Shown: positions 1 through 8,326 of the stretch, piece after piece
Numbering within the stretch: the stretch's first letter is position 1
Layout: each line of letters opens with the position of its first letter
NCBI GenBank assembly: GCA_027081375.1
Contig: JALWKR010000289.1
Coordinates: forward strand, 1 to 9,938
Source of the DNA: Persephonella sp.
GTDB lineage: Bacteria > Aquificota > Aquificia > Aquificales > Hydrogenothermaceae
Reading direction: 5' to 3'
Length of the DNA stretch: 9,938 bases
Translations under genes and position numbers: made by a program
Notes under the pieces: model-generated
What the model saw: the letters and a program-made list of their open reading frames with translations, nothing else
Told to the model about the DNA's origin: nothing
The model's database searches: none

Positions 1-147
1 ACAGAAAACTATCCCCAATCCATAATATTAAGTAGAAGTTTCTTTGTCTATCTATTAGATTTAACAGAAAGGATGTTCCCAATGCTAATACCTTCTGAAC
101 TTGTTGATAAAAAGCCATTAATGAGGAGATATCAGTGGTTGAGGTAA
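1..147 (+). CDS. nosD: NosD, periplasmic copper-centre maturation protein (C-terminal end only)
   Basis: Frame 1 is open from the window edge to a TAA at 145-147 and gives 48 residues, with the gene start outside the window. The tail reads with the motif VYLLDLTERMFPMLIP and then PLMRRYQW, which resembles the C-terminus of NosD proteins (a hydrophobic helix followed by a 'PLMR' ending). NosD is a periplasmic beta-helix protein that works with the NosFY ABC transporter to mature the copper sites of nitrous oxide reductase. The call rests mainly on position: the next two genes are clearly nosF and nosY, and the reading frame overlaps nosF by 13 bases, as expected in a nos operon. The beta-helix repeats themselves are not in the window, so the fragment alone would be weak evidence. 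Confidence 0.75.
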   Translation, partial: TENYPQSIILSRSFFVYLLDLTERMFPMLIPSELVDKKPLMRRYQWLR

Positions 148-854
148 AAAATCTGTATAAAAGATTTGGTAAACAGGAAGTTTTAAAAGGTATATCCCTT
201 CATTTAACAAAAGGAAAAGTTGTTTCTATCCTTGGTCCAAACGGTTCAGGGAAAACAACTCTCATAAAGTCTATCTTAGGGCTTGTTCTTCCAACTTCAG
301 GAGAAATATATGTAAAAGGGGAAAGTATAGAGAAAAGCTGGCATTACAGAAGATTTATTGGATATATGCCTCAGGAAGCTGTTTTCCCTGAAAATCTGAC
401 GCTAAAAGAACTTCTTAATATGCTTATAGATATAAGAAAAGAAGGATACAATCGGGAAGTAAAAGAAGAGTTTTTAGAGTATTTTAAACTTAAACAATAC
501 ATGAATAAAAAGCTTAAAAATCTGTCTGGTGGAACAAAACAGAAAGTTAGTGCTTTAATCACATTTATGTTTGACCCTGAAATATTTTTTCTTGATGAGC
601 CTACTGTGGGTCTTGACCCTGTTTCAAGTAGTTTTTTAAAAGATAAGATAAGACAGCAGGTAGATAAAGATAAACTTGTTGTTCTTACTTCTCACATCAT
701 GAGTGAAGTAGAAGAGCTTGCAGATGAAATAATTTTTCTCTTAGAAGGAAAGATATACATAAGAGGTACAGTCAAGGAAATAATAGAAAACTCTAAAGAG
801 AAAAACCTTGAAAGAGCAATAGCAAAGCTTATGGAGAAAAGCTACCATGCTTAA
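135..854 (+). CDS. nosF: NosF, ATPase of the NosDFY copper-centre maturation ABC transporter
   Basis: This 239-residue ABC ATPase has a complete motif set: Walker A GPNGSGKT at about 34-41, Q-loop Gln80 in GYMPQ, signature LSGGT at 130-134, Walker B FFLDEP at 151-156 and switch His187. The stretch GYMPQ...FPENLT and the adjacent NosY partner point to NosF rather than a generic ABC-2 ATPase. It is predicted to sit on the cytoplasmic face of NosY and power delivery of a sulfur-containing species or copper assembly for nitrous oxide reductase; the exact cargo is not fixed by sequence. The start is a GTG at 135, preceded by GAGGAG at 123-128 with 6 bases of spacing, so the ribosome binding site and start lie inside the end of nosD. 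Its end overlaps nosY by 8 bases, which suggests translational coupling. Confidence 0.93.
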   Translation: MVEVKNLYKRFGKQEVLKGISLHLTKGKVVSILGPNGSGKTTLIKSILGLVLPTSGEIYVKGESIEKSWHYRRFIGYMPQEAVFPENLTLKELLNMLIDIRKEGYNREVKEEFLEYFKLKQYMNKKLKNLSGGTKQKVSALITFMFDPEIFFLDEPTVGLDPVSSSFLKDKIRQQVDKDKLVVLTSHIMSEVEELADEIIFLLEGKIYIRGTVKEIIENSKEKNLERAIAKLMEKSYHA

Positions 855-1635
855 ACTGCTGAAATATGAGTTTTACAATATGTATAGAAACAAATGGATA
901 ATCTTCTATCTTTTTTTCTTTCTTATCCTCACTTCTGCTTTATTTTATTTTGCACAGGCTCCTGTTAAAGTTGTATCAACACTTTTACAGCTTGTTATTT
1001 TGGTAATTCCCCTTATAAGTCTGATATTAGGAACTATTTTTCTATATGACTCAAGAAATTTTATAGAGCTTCTTCTTTCACAGCCAATAAATAGGAAAAC
1101 GATATATCTATCAAAATATCTAGGAACTTCTATTTCTCTTTCTTTGAGTTTTTTACTGGGAATTTGGCTTCCGTATATATTTTTCTTAAAAAATATAGAA
1201 GCTCCTCCTGAATACTTTTTATATATTTCCCTTTCTCTGTCAGGAGTTTTTCTCACATTTATATTTGTAGCATTTGCTTTTCTTATAGCTACTTTGTTTG
1301 AGGATAGAGTTAAAGGATTTGGAGCTTCTATTCTTTTATGGCTTTACATGACTCTTATATATGACGGAATAATACTTTTTATTGTTGTTTATTTTAGAGA
1401 ATATCCCCTTGAACAACCTGTTCTTGTCCTTTCTCTTCTTAACCCTGTAGATATAGCAAGAATTTTCGTTATTCTTAAGCTTGATATAGCTGCATTGCTT
1501 GGATATACAGGAGCTATTTTTCAGAAGTTTTTTGATACATATCTTGGACTTTCTATATCATTGGCAGTAATGTTTTTATGGACTGTTATTCCACTTCTTT
1601 TAGGTCTATGGAAATTTAACAGAAAAGATTTTTAA
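847..1635 (+). CDS. nosY: NosY, membrane permease of the NosDFY transporter
   Basis: This 262-residue ABC-2 type permease shows about six membrane segments (roughly residues 17-36, 47-66, 97-114, 129-150, 163-183, 234-254). Family-typical signatures are LLSQPINR at 76-83, FEDRVKGFG at 151-159, YDG at 172-174, and LLNPVDIARI plus LGYTGAIF in the last third. The last two are highly characteristic of NosY. It pairs with NosF as the membrane half of the transporter that supports assembly of the copper sites of N2O reductase. The ATG at 847 lies inside the end of nosF and has GGAG at 833-836 upstream. The gene looks intact. It is followed immediately by the tnpB element, so any further nos genes (for example nosL) are either displaced or elsewhere. 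Confidence 0.93.
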   Translation: MLKLLKYEFYNMYRNKWIIFYLFFFLILTSALFYFAQAPVKVVSTLLQLVILVIPLISLILGTIFLYDSRNFIELLLSQPINRKTIYLSKYLGTSISLSLSFLLGIWLPYIFFLKNIEAPPEYFLYISLSLSGVFLTFIFVAFAFLIATLFEDRVKGFGASILLWLYMTLIYDGIILFIVVYFREYPLEQPVLVLSLLNPVDIARIFVILKLDIAALLGYTGAIFQKFFDTYLGLSISLAVMFLWTVIPLLLGLWKFNRKDF

Positions 1636-1698
1636 GGACACCTCAGAAACACGATAAAACATAAAAAAACCTAACAAAATGTTTCTGAAAGTGTCCTT
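1634..1698 (-). repeat. Right-end stem-loop: 15 paired bases around a 30-base loop
   Basis: Two paired blocks form one imperfect palindrome. AAGGACAC at 1634-1641 pairs with GTGTCCTT at 1691-1698, and CAGAAAC at 1644-1650 pairs with GTTTCTG at 1681-1687, with a small internal loop (CT opposite AAA). The outer arm begins within the nosY stop codon and the inner arm lies in the last codons of tnpB. The position fits the right-end hairpin of an IS200/IS605 element and the 3' part of a guide RNA scaffold. The 30-base loop is long for such hairpins. No T-tract follows it in the nosY direction, so a simple nos-operon terminator is less likely. Confidence 0.7.
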
Positions 1699-1745
1699 CG
1701 CCTATCATCTGATAGGGATTTACTATCGGCTATGTCCTTTAAAAC
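1634..1745 (-). ncRNA. Candidate omega-RNA (reRNA) scaffold overlapping the tnpB 3' end
   Basis: By analogy with characterised TnpB systems, a guide RNA should cover the 3' end of tnpB and continue through the right end into flanking DNA. This stretch is rich in possible pairing. It contains the large stem-loop at 1634-1698 and a perfect CCTATCA/TGATAGG hairpin at 1701-1716. It also contains TATC at 1724-1727, which can compete for the GATAG segment, and a second TGTCCTT at 1733-1739 that could pair with AAGGACA at 1634-1640 as an alternative. The boundaries are guesses, and no transcript evidence is available from sequence alone. The guide would be the bases beyond the true right end, toward nosY. 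Confidence 0.35.
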
Positions 1746-3053
1746 ACTCGCCGAATACTTGTTAAATAGATTGAGTTTTATTGGTCTTGATAACTTGTCT
1801 AACCAGTTGGGCAGTTCTAAAAACTGCTCTCTTACTTTTTTTCCTAACTCCTTAATTGCTATGTTTAATGCTCCGTTCAAATCTGCATTGTAAACTTTAT
1901 TTGTTTTATGGTCTTTGAAAAGACCTCTTTTTATTCTTCTTCCGTTGAATTCTTTCTTTTCTAAATCCCCACTTATAGATGATGTTTTTGATGTATAGCT
2001 TTCTTCTTCTGTTATTCTTAAATCTATCCCTGCTACATCACATTTATACTTAAGCATTTGAATAAACTTTCCAAATGGAACAGTCCTAAATGTTTGATTA
2101 AATCTCTTTCCTTTTTCTGATTTCTTTTGATATTCTTCCATTAAGCCTTTTGATATTACTATTGTTCCTATATTCTCTTTTAAAGCTAACGAAACAAGTA
2201 AGTTTGTTATGCTTGCAAAAAATTGGTTTATTCTCTTATTTCTGTATCTCCAAAGTATTTTATGCTCTTTTTCTTTTCCTTCACTTTGTAGTTTTGCTGA
2301 TAGTTTGTTTACCCACTGGTTAAATGCTTTTAGTGGATTTCCATTTACTATGAAACTTCTTACATTTTCTTTGTTTGATACTGCTGATATAAAGTTGTTT
2401 ATTCCTATGTCTATGGAAATGAATTTGTGTCTGTCTAACTGCTGATTTTCTAATAGTTGCTCATAGTTCAATAAAACATCTATATATCCTTCCTCTCTCC
2501 AGATTAGTTTTAGATGGTTTGTGTTTATCCCTTCTGGAATTTTTATTCTTACTGCTCCAAATGATTTCCCTATCCTTACTACTATGTGATTTGATTTCCT
2601 CTTTCCTTTTAGGTTTCTTTTATCCACAATCATATTTGGATTGGTTTCTATTGTGTAGTAATGCATTTTTGATAGTTTTCTTGGAAGTGGTAAGCTTGCT
2701 TTTTCTCCTTTTTTCCATTTTTCTACTATGGATTTGTATTCTCTTGCTAGTACATTAACAAGCATTTTTGCTGTATCAGAGCCTATTTGTGTTTGCCATA
2801 AATCTACTAATTGGTTTTGTAGATCTTTTATTTTTTCGTTTTCAAAGGGTAGTTTCTTTTTTCCTTTTACGTATTTTTCTAAGAAGCTGACAAATAGGAA
2901 GGGGTTTATACTTTTTGTGTGTTTGAAATATTCTAAAGCTGTTATGTAGACTAAGTTTTTAAAGTGCTGGAATATTTTAGAGGCTTTTTGTAGTTTATTA
3001 ACTGCTGATTTTTTTCTTATTTGTATGCTTAAGGTTAGTGTTATGCTATTCAA
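1671..3053 (-). CDS. tnpB: TnpB-family RNA-guided nuclease (IS200/IS605 OrfB), zinc-ribbon-less variant
   Basis: The 460-residue protein has a TnpB layout: a helical N-terminal half, then a RuvC-like core. Visible landmarks are RuvC-I ISIDIGINN with Asp215, the conserved region ...TIVIS at about 297-301, NQTFRTVPFGKFIQMLKYK at 319-337, TEEESYTSK at 348-356, GRRIKRGLF at 371-379 and RuvC-III NADLNGALNI with Asp391. The usual Glu after the IVI strand is Ser301, and the CxxC zinc ribbon is absent, although Glu349-351 sit in a strongly conserved-looking motif. Known TnpB proteins are guided by an RNA from the element's right end and cut DNA at its excised site. The start is a TTG at 3053 with no clear Shine-Dalgarno; an in-frame stop lies directly upstream, so it cannot be longer. 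No frameshift is seen. Confidence 0.88.
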   Translation of the reverse strand: MNSITLTLSIQIRKKSAVNKLQKASKIFQHFKNLVYITALEYFKHTKSINPFLFVSFLEKYVKGKKKLPFENEKIKDLQNQLVDLWQTQIGSDTAKMLVNVLAREYKSIVEKWKKGEKASLPLPRKLSKMHYYTIETNPNMIVDKRNLKGKRKSNHIVVRIGKSFGAVRIKIPEGINTNHLKLIWREEGYIDVLLNYEQLLENQQLDRHKFISIDIGINNFISAVSNKENVRSFIVNGNPLKAFNQWVNKLSAKLQSEGKEKEHKILWRYRNKRINQFFASITNLLVSLALKENIGTIVISKGLMEEYQKKSEKGKRFNQTFRTVPFGKFIQMLKYKCDVAGIDLRITEEESYTSKTSSISGDLEKKEFNGRRIKRGLFKDHKTNKVYNADLNGALNIAIKELGKKVREQFLELPNWLDKLSRPIKLNLFNKYSASVLKDIADSKSLSDDRRRTLSETFC

Positions 3054-3082
3054 TTAAATACTTTTTACATTTTTTCTTATTT

Positions 3083-3088
3083 TATAAT
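3083..3088 (+). promoter_or_regulatory. -10 box for the cytochrome c gene
   Basis: A perfect TATAAT lies 41 bases before the cytochrome c start. No convincing -35 is seen at the usual distance. The box is almost adjacent to the opposing tnpB -10 box (3091-3096), so the two promoters would face each other across the same DNA. Confidence 0.4.
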
Positions 3089-3090
3089 GA

Positions 3091-3119
3091 ATTAAAGAGA
3101 ATTTTATTGTTTGTGTCAA
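3091..3119 (-). promoter_or_regulatory. Promoter for tnpB (TTGACA-17-TTTAAT)
   Basis: On the minus strand a consensus -35 TTGACA (3119-3114) is followed by exactly 17 bases and a -10 TTTAAT (3096-3091). This would start transcription near 3084 and give a leader of about 30 bases before the tnpB TTG. The -35 box overlaps the Shine-Dalgarno of the divergent cytochrome c gene (AAGGAGG at 3118-3124). Confidence 0.55.
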
Positions 3120-3129
3120 GGAGGAAAAG

Positions 3130-3534
3130 ATGAAGAAGTTATTAATATCTTTTGCTGTTATAGGAGTTTTTTCAAGTATAAGCTATGGAATAACTAGAGA
3201 AGATTTGGAAAAAGATCCTATTCTAAAAGGTAAAATGCTAGCTAAAAGGTGTGCATGGTGTCATGATATAAATAGAGACCTACTTGCCCCTTCTTTTAAC
3301 GCTATTATTGAAAGGTATAAAAGTTTACCTGATAATCAGTTCAAAAACATGGTAATAAAAGCTATAAAAGATGGAAGTAAAGGAAAATGGACTAAATGGA
3401 TGAGTAAGCATATTAGAACAAAACTTGGAAAACCTGAGGATATGTATATGCCTTCTCAAAAGCCGTATTACAATGAAAAAGAAATGAAATTAATAGCTGA
3501 TTGGTTGTTATCTTTAAAAAAGAATAAAGAATAA
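3130..3534 (+). CDS. Periplasmic monoheme cytochrome c (class I-like)
   Basis: The 134-residue protein opens with a Sec signal peptide (MKK followed by a hydrophobic core to about residue 20, likely cleaved after SYG). One haem-binding CxxCH motif is present as CAWCH at 41-45. A likely distal ligand is Met107 in YMPS, just before the C-terminal helix LIADWLLSL, which is the class I fold order. It would carry electrons in the periplasm. Its place right after the nos genes makes an electron-donor role to N2O reductase, like the NosC cytochromes of clade II clusters, plausible but unproven. A strong AAGGAGG at 3118-3124 with 5 bases of spacing fixes the ATG at 3130. The gene is 595 bases from an assembly gene for c-type cytochromes on average mid to mid, and only 61 bases separate their coding regions. 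Confidence 0.87.
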   Translation: MKKLLISFAVIGVFSSISYGITREDLEKDPILKGKMLAKRCAWCHDINRDLLAPSFNAIIERYKSLPDNQFKNMVIKAIKDGSKGKWTKWMSKHIRTKLGKPEDMYMPSQKPYYNEKEMKLIADWLLSLKKNKE

Positions 3535-3563
3535 AAATTTTTTGCACTTAACCATATAATAAT

Positions 3564-3577
3564 TTGTATATATACAA
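3564..3577. promoter_or_regulatory. 14-bp perfect palindrome upstream of ccsA, possible operator
   Basis: TTGTATATATACAA is a perfect self-complementary 14-mer placed 18 bases before the ccsA start, in the 61-base gap after the cytochrome gene. A TATAAT at 3555-3560 lies just upstream and could be the -10 box of a ccsA promoter, which would put the palindrome at the transcription start where a repressor could bind. A chance match is possible because the region is very AT-rich. Confidence 0.3.
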
Positions 3578-3595
3578 TACGTTTATGGAGATATA

Positions 3596-4396
3596 ATGTT
3601 AAAACTTATACTAATAGCATCTTTAATGTCTTATTTTATATCTTCCTTTGGTTTCTGGATGTATCTATTCACAAAAAAGGAAATAGGAACTCGCTTAGGG
3701 TTTTCATTTTTTGGAATAGGGTTTTTAATCCAGATTATATATATAGGGGTTCGTGATTTTCAAGAAAAAACTTTTGCAGTAGCTTCCCATCAGGAACTTC
3801 CTTTTTTTCTTGCTTTTCTAATAGCTGTAGTTTTTTACGGTCTTTCTTTAAAATATAAGAAAAAGCTTAAAGATTTTGGTTCTATATTTGCACCTATCAA
3901 TGTATTTCTTATTGCAATGACTCTTCCTAATATAGAGTCTCAAACTCAGAAGTTTGATAATTTCTGGTTTTATGCTCATGTTATACTATCTATGGCTGCA
4001 TATGCTTTAATTGTAGTTTCAACAATTATAGCTATTATCTATGTTTTAACTCACAGAGATTTAAAAAGGAAAAAGTTAGACTCTTTTTTTGTTTCAAAGT
4101 TTTCTTCTTCTTTGGCTCTTCTTGAAGAGTTAGAGTATAAATCCACTGTTTTAGCCTTTGTTACTCTTTCATTGGCTTTAATCTCTTCTTCCATCTGGTC
4201 TAGTGTTTATCTAGGTAAACACTGGATCTGGGATCCTAAGCAGATAGGGTTATCTCTTTTGTGGATTTTTTACGGATTTTTACTTCATATTAGGGTTATA
4301 AAGCATGAAAAAGGAAAAAAGGCTGCATATTTAACAATAGCAGGTGGGATATTTGCCTTTATTGTATACTGGTTCGTGAAACATTCTGTTTATTAA
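3596..4396 (+). CDS. ccsA: Cytochrome c biogenesis protein, CcsA/ResC type
   Basis: The 266-residue membrane protein has about eight hydrophobic segments and the tryptophan-rich haem-handling motif in the form GKHWIWDPKQ at about 207-216. Candidate haem-ligand histidines are His128 (in YAHVILSMAAYA), His231 (LLHIRV) and His263 (VKHS), the pattern of CcsA/ResC in System II cytochrome c maturation. CcsA carries haem to the outer face of the membrane and, with CcsB/ResB, attaches it to CxxCH motifs; no ResB is encoded in this window. The start ATG at 3596 has GGAG at 3587-3590. It follows the cytochrome c gene in the same direction, which suits its role. Its TAA overlaps the stop of the opposing phosphatase gene by 3 bases. 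The last residue of the usual WDxKE motif is Gln rather than Glu. Confidence 0.88.
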   Translation: MLKLILIASLMSYFISSFGFWMYLFTKKEIGTRLGFSFFGIGFLIQIIYIGVRDFQEKTFAVASHQELPFFLAFLIAVVFYGLSLKYKKKLKDFGSIFAPINVFLIAMTLPNIESQTQKFDNFWFYAHVILSMAAYALIVVSTIIAIIYVLTHRDLKRKKLDSFFVSKFSSSLALLEELEYKSTVLAFVTLSLALISSSIWSSVYLGKHWIWDPKQIGLSLLWIFYGFLLHIRVIKHEKGKKAAYLTIAGGIFAFIVYWFVKHSVY

Positions 4397-4414
4397 ACTT
4401 TTATTTGATAAACA
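4387..4414 (+). terminator. Weak stem-loop at the ccsA/phosphatase convergence
   Basis: TGTTTAT (4387-4393) can pair with ATAAACA (4408-4414) across a 14-base loop, followed by TTTTCT in the ccsA direction. The stem is AT-rich and would be weak in a thermophile. It is the only candidate terminator at this junction and would lie inside the last codons of the opposing gene. Confidence 0.22.
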
Positions 4415-5082
4415 TTTTCTACTATATAATCAGGATTATATGATAAAGCAATATCTTTTTTCCCAAATCCATAAAGAACAAGACATGTTTCTATCCCTGC
4501 TTCTTTTCCAGCTTTTATATCTGTTTCACTATCTCCAATTATAACTGCTTTTTCTTTATTAAGTTTTTCTAATGTATACAAAACAGGCATAGGAGAAGGT
4601 TTTTTTTCTGGAAGGGTATCTCCTCCAACTAATACATCAATAAAATTTTCAACACCTAGTTTTTTTATAATTTCCCACGATATATCTTCATACTTGTTTG
4701 TTATTACTGCTACTTTTTTTCCTTTCTCCTTCAAGTTTTTTAAAAGATCCTCTATCCCTGGATATAAAACTGTATAAACAGCTGGATTACTGAAGTAATA
4801 GTCCCTAAAAATATCAACAGCTTTGTTTAAAAGATTTCCATCTTCCGTGTTTAAAACTCCTTGAAGAAGTTTTCTACCTCCGTAACCAACATGTTTTATA
4901 ACTTCTTCTTTTGATAAAGGAGAATAGCCAAGTTCCTTTAATGTGTGTAAAACAGCTCTGTATATATCTTCGCTAGAATCTATGAGGGTTCCATCTAGAT
5001 CAAATAAAAATGCATCTATATGAGATAAATCTACTTCCTTAGAATAAATTCCTGATATTTCCTTATTACTCTGTCTATCCAC
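4393..5082 (-). CDS. gph: HAD-family phosphatase, phosphoglycolate phosphatase type
   Basis: The 229-residue protein has all four HAD motifs: DLDGT with nucleophile Asp28 and acid/base Asp30, Thr128 in VITNK, the Lys160-Lys161 pair in PEKKPSP, and GDSETD with Asp184/Asp188. The helical cap between motifs I and II (about 36-105) and the overall length match Gph/PGP phosphatases. These cleave 2-phosphoglycolate, a by-product of DNA repair or oxygenation, but related enzymes act on other small phosphates, so the substrate is inferred. The start is a GTG at 5082 with AGGGAG about 11 bases upstream. It overlaps the end of ftsB by 52 bases. No later standard start precedes the HAD motif, and the first ~20 residues are unlike the family and may be partly untranslated. 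It is last in the operon. Confidence 0.85.
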   Translation of the reverse strand: MDRQSNKEISGIYSKEVDLSHIDAFLFDLDGTLIDSSEDIYRAVLHTLKELGYSPLSKEEVIKHVGYGGRKLLQGVLNTEDGNLLNKAVDIFRDYYFSNPAVYTVLYPGIEDLLKNLKEKGKKVAVITNKYEDISWEIIKKLGVENFIDVLVGGDTLPEKKPSPMPVLYTLEKLNKEKAVIIGDSETDIKAGKEAGIETCLVLYGFGKKDIALSYNPDYIVENVYQIKV

Positions 5083-5372
5083 CTGTCCTGTTTCTCCCTA
5101 GTAGTTTTTTTGTTTTGAACAATAATATATATCTCATCCCCTTCTTTTACTAATCCAAGGTCTTCTCTTGCCTTTTTTTCTATAAAAAATCTATCTTTTT
5201 TAAGAAATGATATCTCTTCTCTGATTTTTTGATTTTCCTTTTGGATTTGTGCTATCTCTTCCTGAAGGTTCTTTTTTATCTGTTCTTTTTCTATGTACTT
5301 GAAAATGTTTGTTTTTCCGAAAAAAAGAATATACAGAGCATACAAAACAGATAAAACTGCAGAGAGGATCAA
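5031..5372 (-). CDS. ftsB: FtsB/DivIC-like septum formation initiator
   Basis: From a TTG at 5372 the product is 113 residues. It has a membrane segment at about 2-18, then FGKTNIFKYI, a coiled coil at about 30-65 rich in E, K and Q, and the conserved KAREDLGLVKEGDEIYII at the end of the core. This is the order and spacing of FtsB, a bitopic division protein that forms a complex with FtsL and FtsQ at the septum. The start aligns with E. coli FtsB, which also begins right at the membrane segment. The frame stays open upstream to a TTG at 5456, which would give 141 residues but overlap enolase by 62 bases; a TTG at 5420 is another option. The start sits in the loop of a strong hairpin, with AGAGAGG as its only Shine-Dalgarno. 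Following eno is a common arrangement in other bacteria. Confidence 0.85.
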   Translation of the reverse strand: MILSAVLSVLYALYILFFGKTNIFKYIEKEQIKKNLQEEIAQIQKENQKIREEISFLKKDRFFIEKKAREDLGLVKEGDEIYIIVQNKKTTREKQDRWIDRVIRKYQEFILRK

Positions 5373-5384
5373 AATCCTCTCTGC
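5359..5384 (-). terminator. Perfect 11-bp stem-loop after enolase, holding the ftsB ribosome binding site and start
   Basis: GCAGAGAGGAT (5359-5369) and ATCCTCTCTGC (5374-5384) are exact reverse complements around a 4-base loop. It begins 10 bases after the enolase stop. On the minus strand it is followed by AGTTTTATCTGTTTT, a broken T-tract, so it could act as a weak or partial intrinsic terminator. The same RNA also carries AGAGAGG in its 5' arm and the TTG of the preferred ftsB start in its loop, so it could hide the ribosome binding site. The sequence cannot decide between the two roles; both could apply. Confidence 0.6.
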
Positions 5385-5394
5385 TTTAAAGAAA

Positions 5395-8164
<2,770 letters not shown>

Positions 8165-8202
8165 TGTATTCTCCTGAATTTAAGGATTTAAAACGCAAAT
8201 TT

Positions 8203-8211
8203 ATTATAACA
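8203..8211 (-). promoter_or_regulatory. Extended -10 promoter for the pycA-eno-ftsB-gph operon
   Basis: On the minus strand TGTTATAAT (8211-8203) is a perfect extended -10 (TGnTATAAT), 38 bases before the pycA ATG. No clear -35 box is seen, as is common for extended -10 promoters. Transcription would start near 8196 with a leader of about 30 bases. Confidence 0.5.
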
Positions 8212-8293
8212 CTTTGAAATAAACTGATTTTATTGAAAGATTGGTGGTTAAATGTTGAGCAATAAGAAGGTGAAAAGCTGTAATTAAAATAAG

Positions 8294-8317
8294 AAAAGGA
8301 AGCTAAAGCTTCCTTTT
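8294..8317 (-). terminator. Intrinsic terminator after the 132-residue hypothetical gene
   Basis: AAAAGGAAGC (8294-8303) and GCTTCCTTTT (8308-8317) are exact reverse complements around a 4-base loop. The stem starts 9 bases after the gene's stop codon and is followed on the minus strand by CTTATTTTAATT. It separates this gene from the downstream pycA operon promoter. Confidence 0.7.
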
Positions 8318-8326
8318 AACCATTAT

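Larger units (their letters stand above)
1634..3053 (-). mobile_element. IS200/IS605-type element carrying tnpB only
   Basis: The element is defined by an intact tnpB gene with a strong imperfect palindrome beyond its 3' end, where IS200/IS605 elements keep their right-end hairpin. No tnpA (HUH/Y1 transposase) is present in the window and no matching hairpin was seen on the 5' side of tnpB (3054-3129), so the left boundary is uncertain. It lies between nosY and a cytochrome c gene, with the right end touching the nosY stop codon. No target duplication is expected for this family, so absence of one is not informative. It may be a non-autonomous element mobilised in trans, or a tnpB left behind after decay of its partner. 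Confidence 0.6.

Noticed and set aside
1634..1698. Palindrome as a simple terminator of the nos operon
   Set aside because: The loop is 30 bases long and no T-tract follows in the nosY direction; position at the tnpB 3' end fits an element end better. A minor terminating effect cannot be excluded.
2209..2949. Several hydrophobic plus-strand ORFs opposite tnpB
   Set aside because: They are antisense shadows of tnpB: T-rich codons give false Leu/Phe/Ser-rich peptides with no ribosome binding sites.
3054..3129. Left-end hairpin of the IS200/IS605 element
   Set aside because: No inverted repeat of useful length was found; only AT-rich promoter sequence is seen.
8252..8287. Small plus-strand ORF of 11 codons with a GGTGG upstream
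   Set aside because: Too short, no context and no recognisable peptide; it lies between a minus-strand terminator and a minus-strand promoter.
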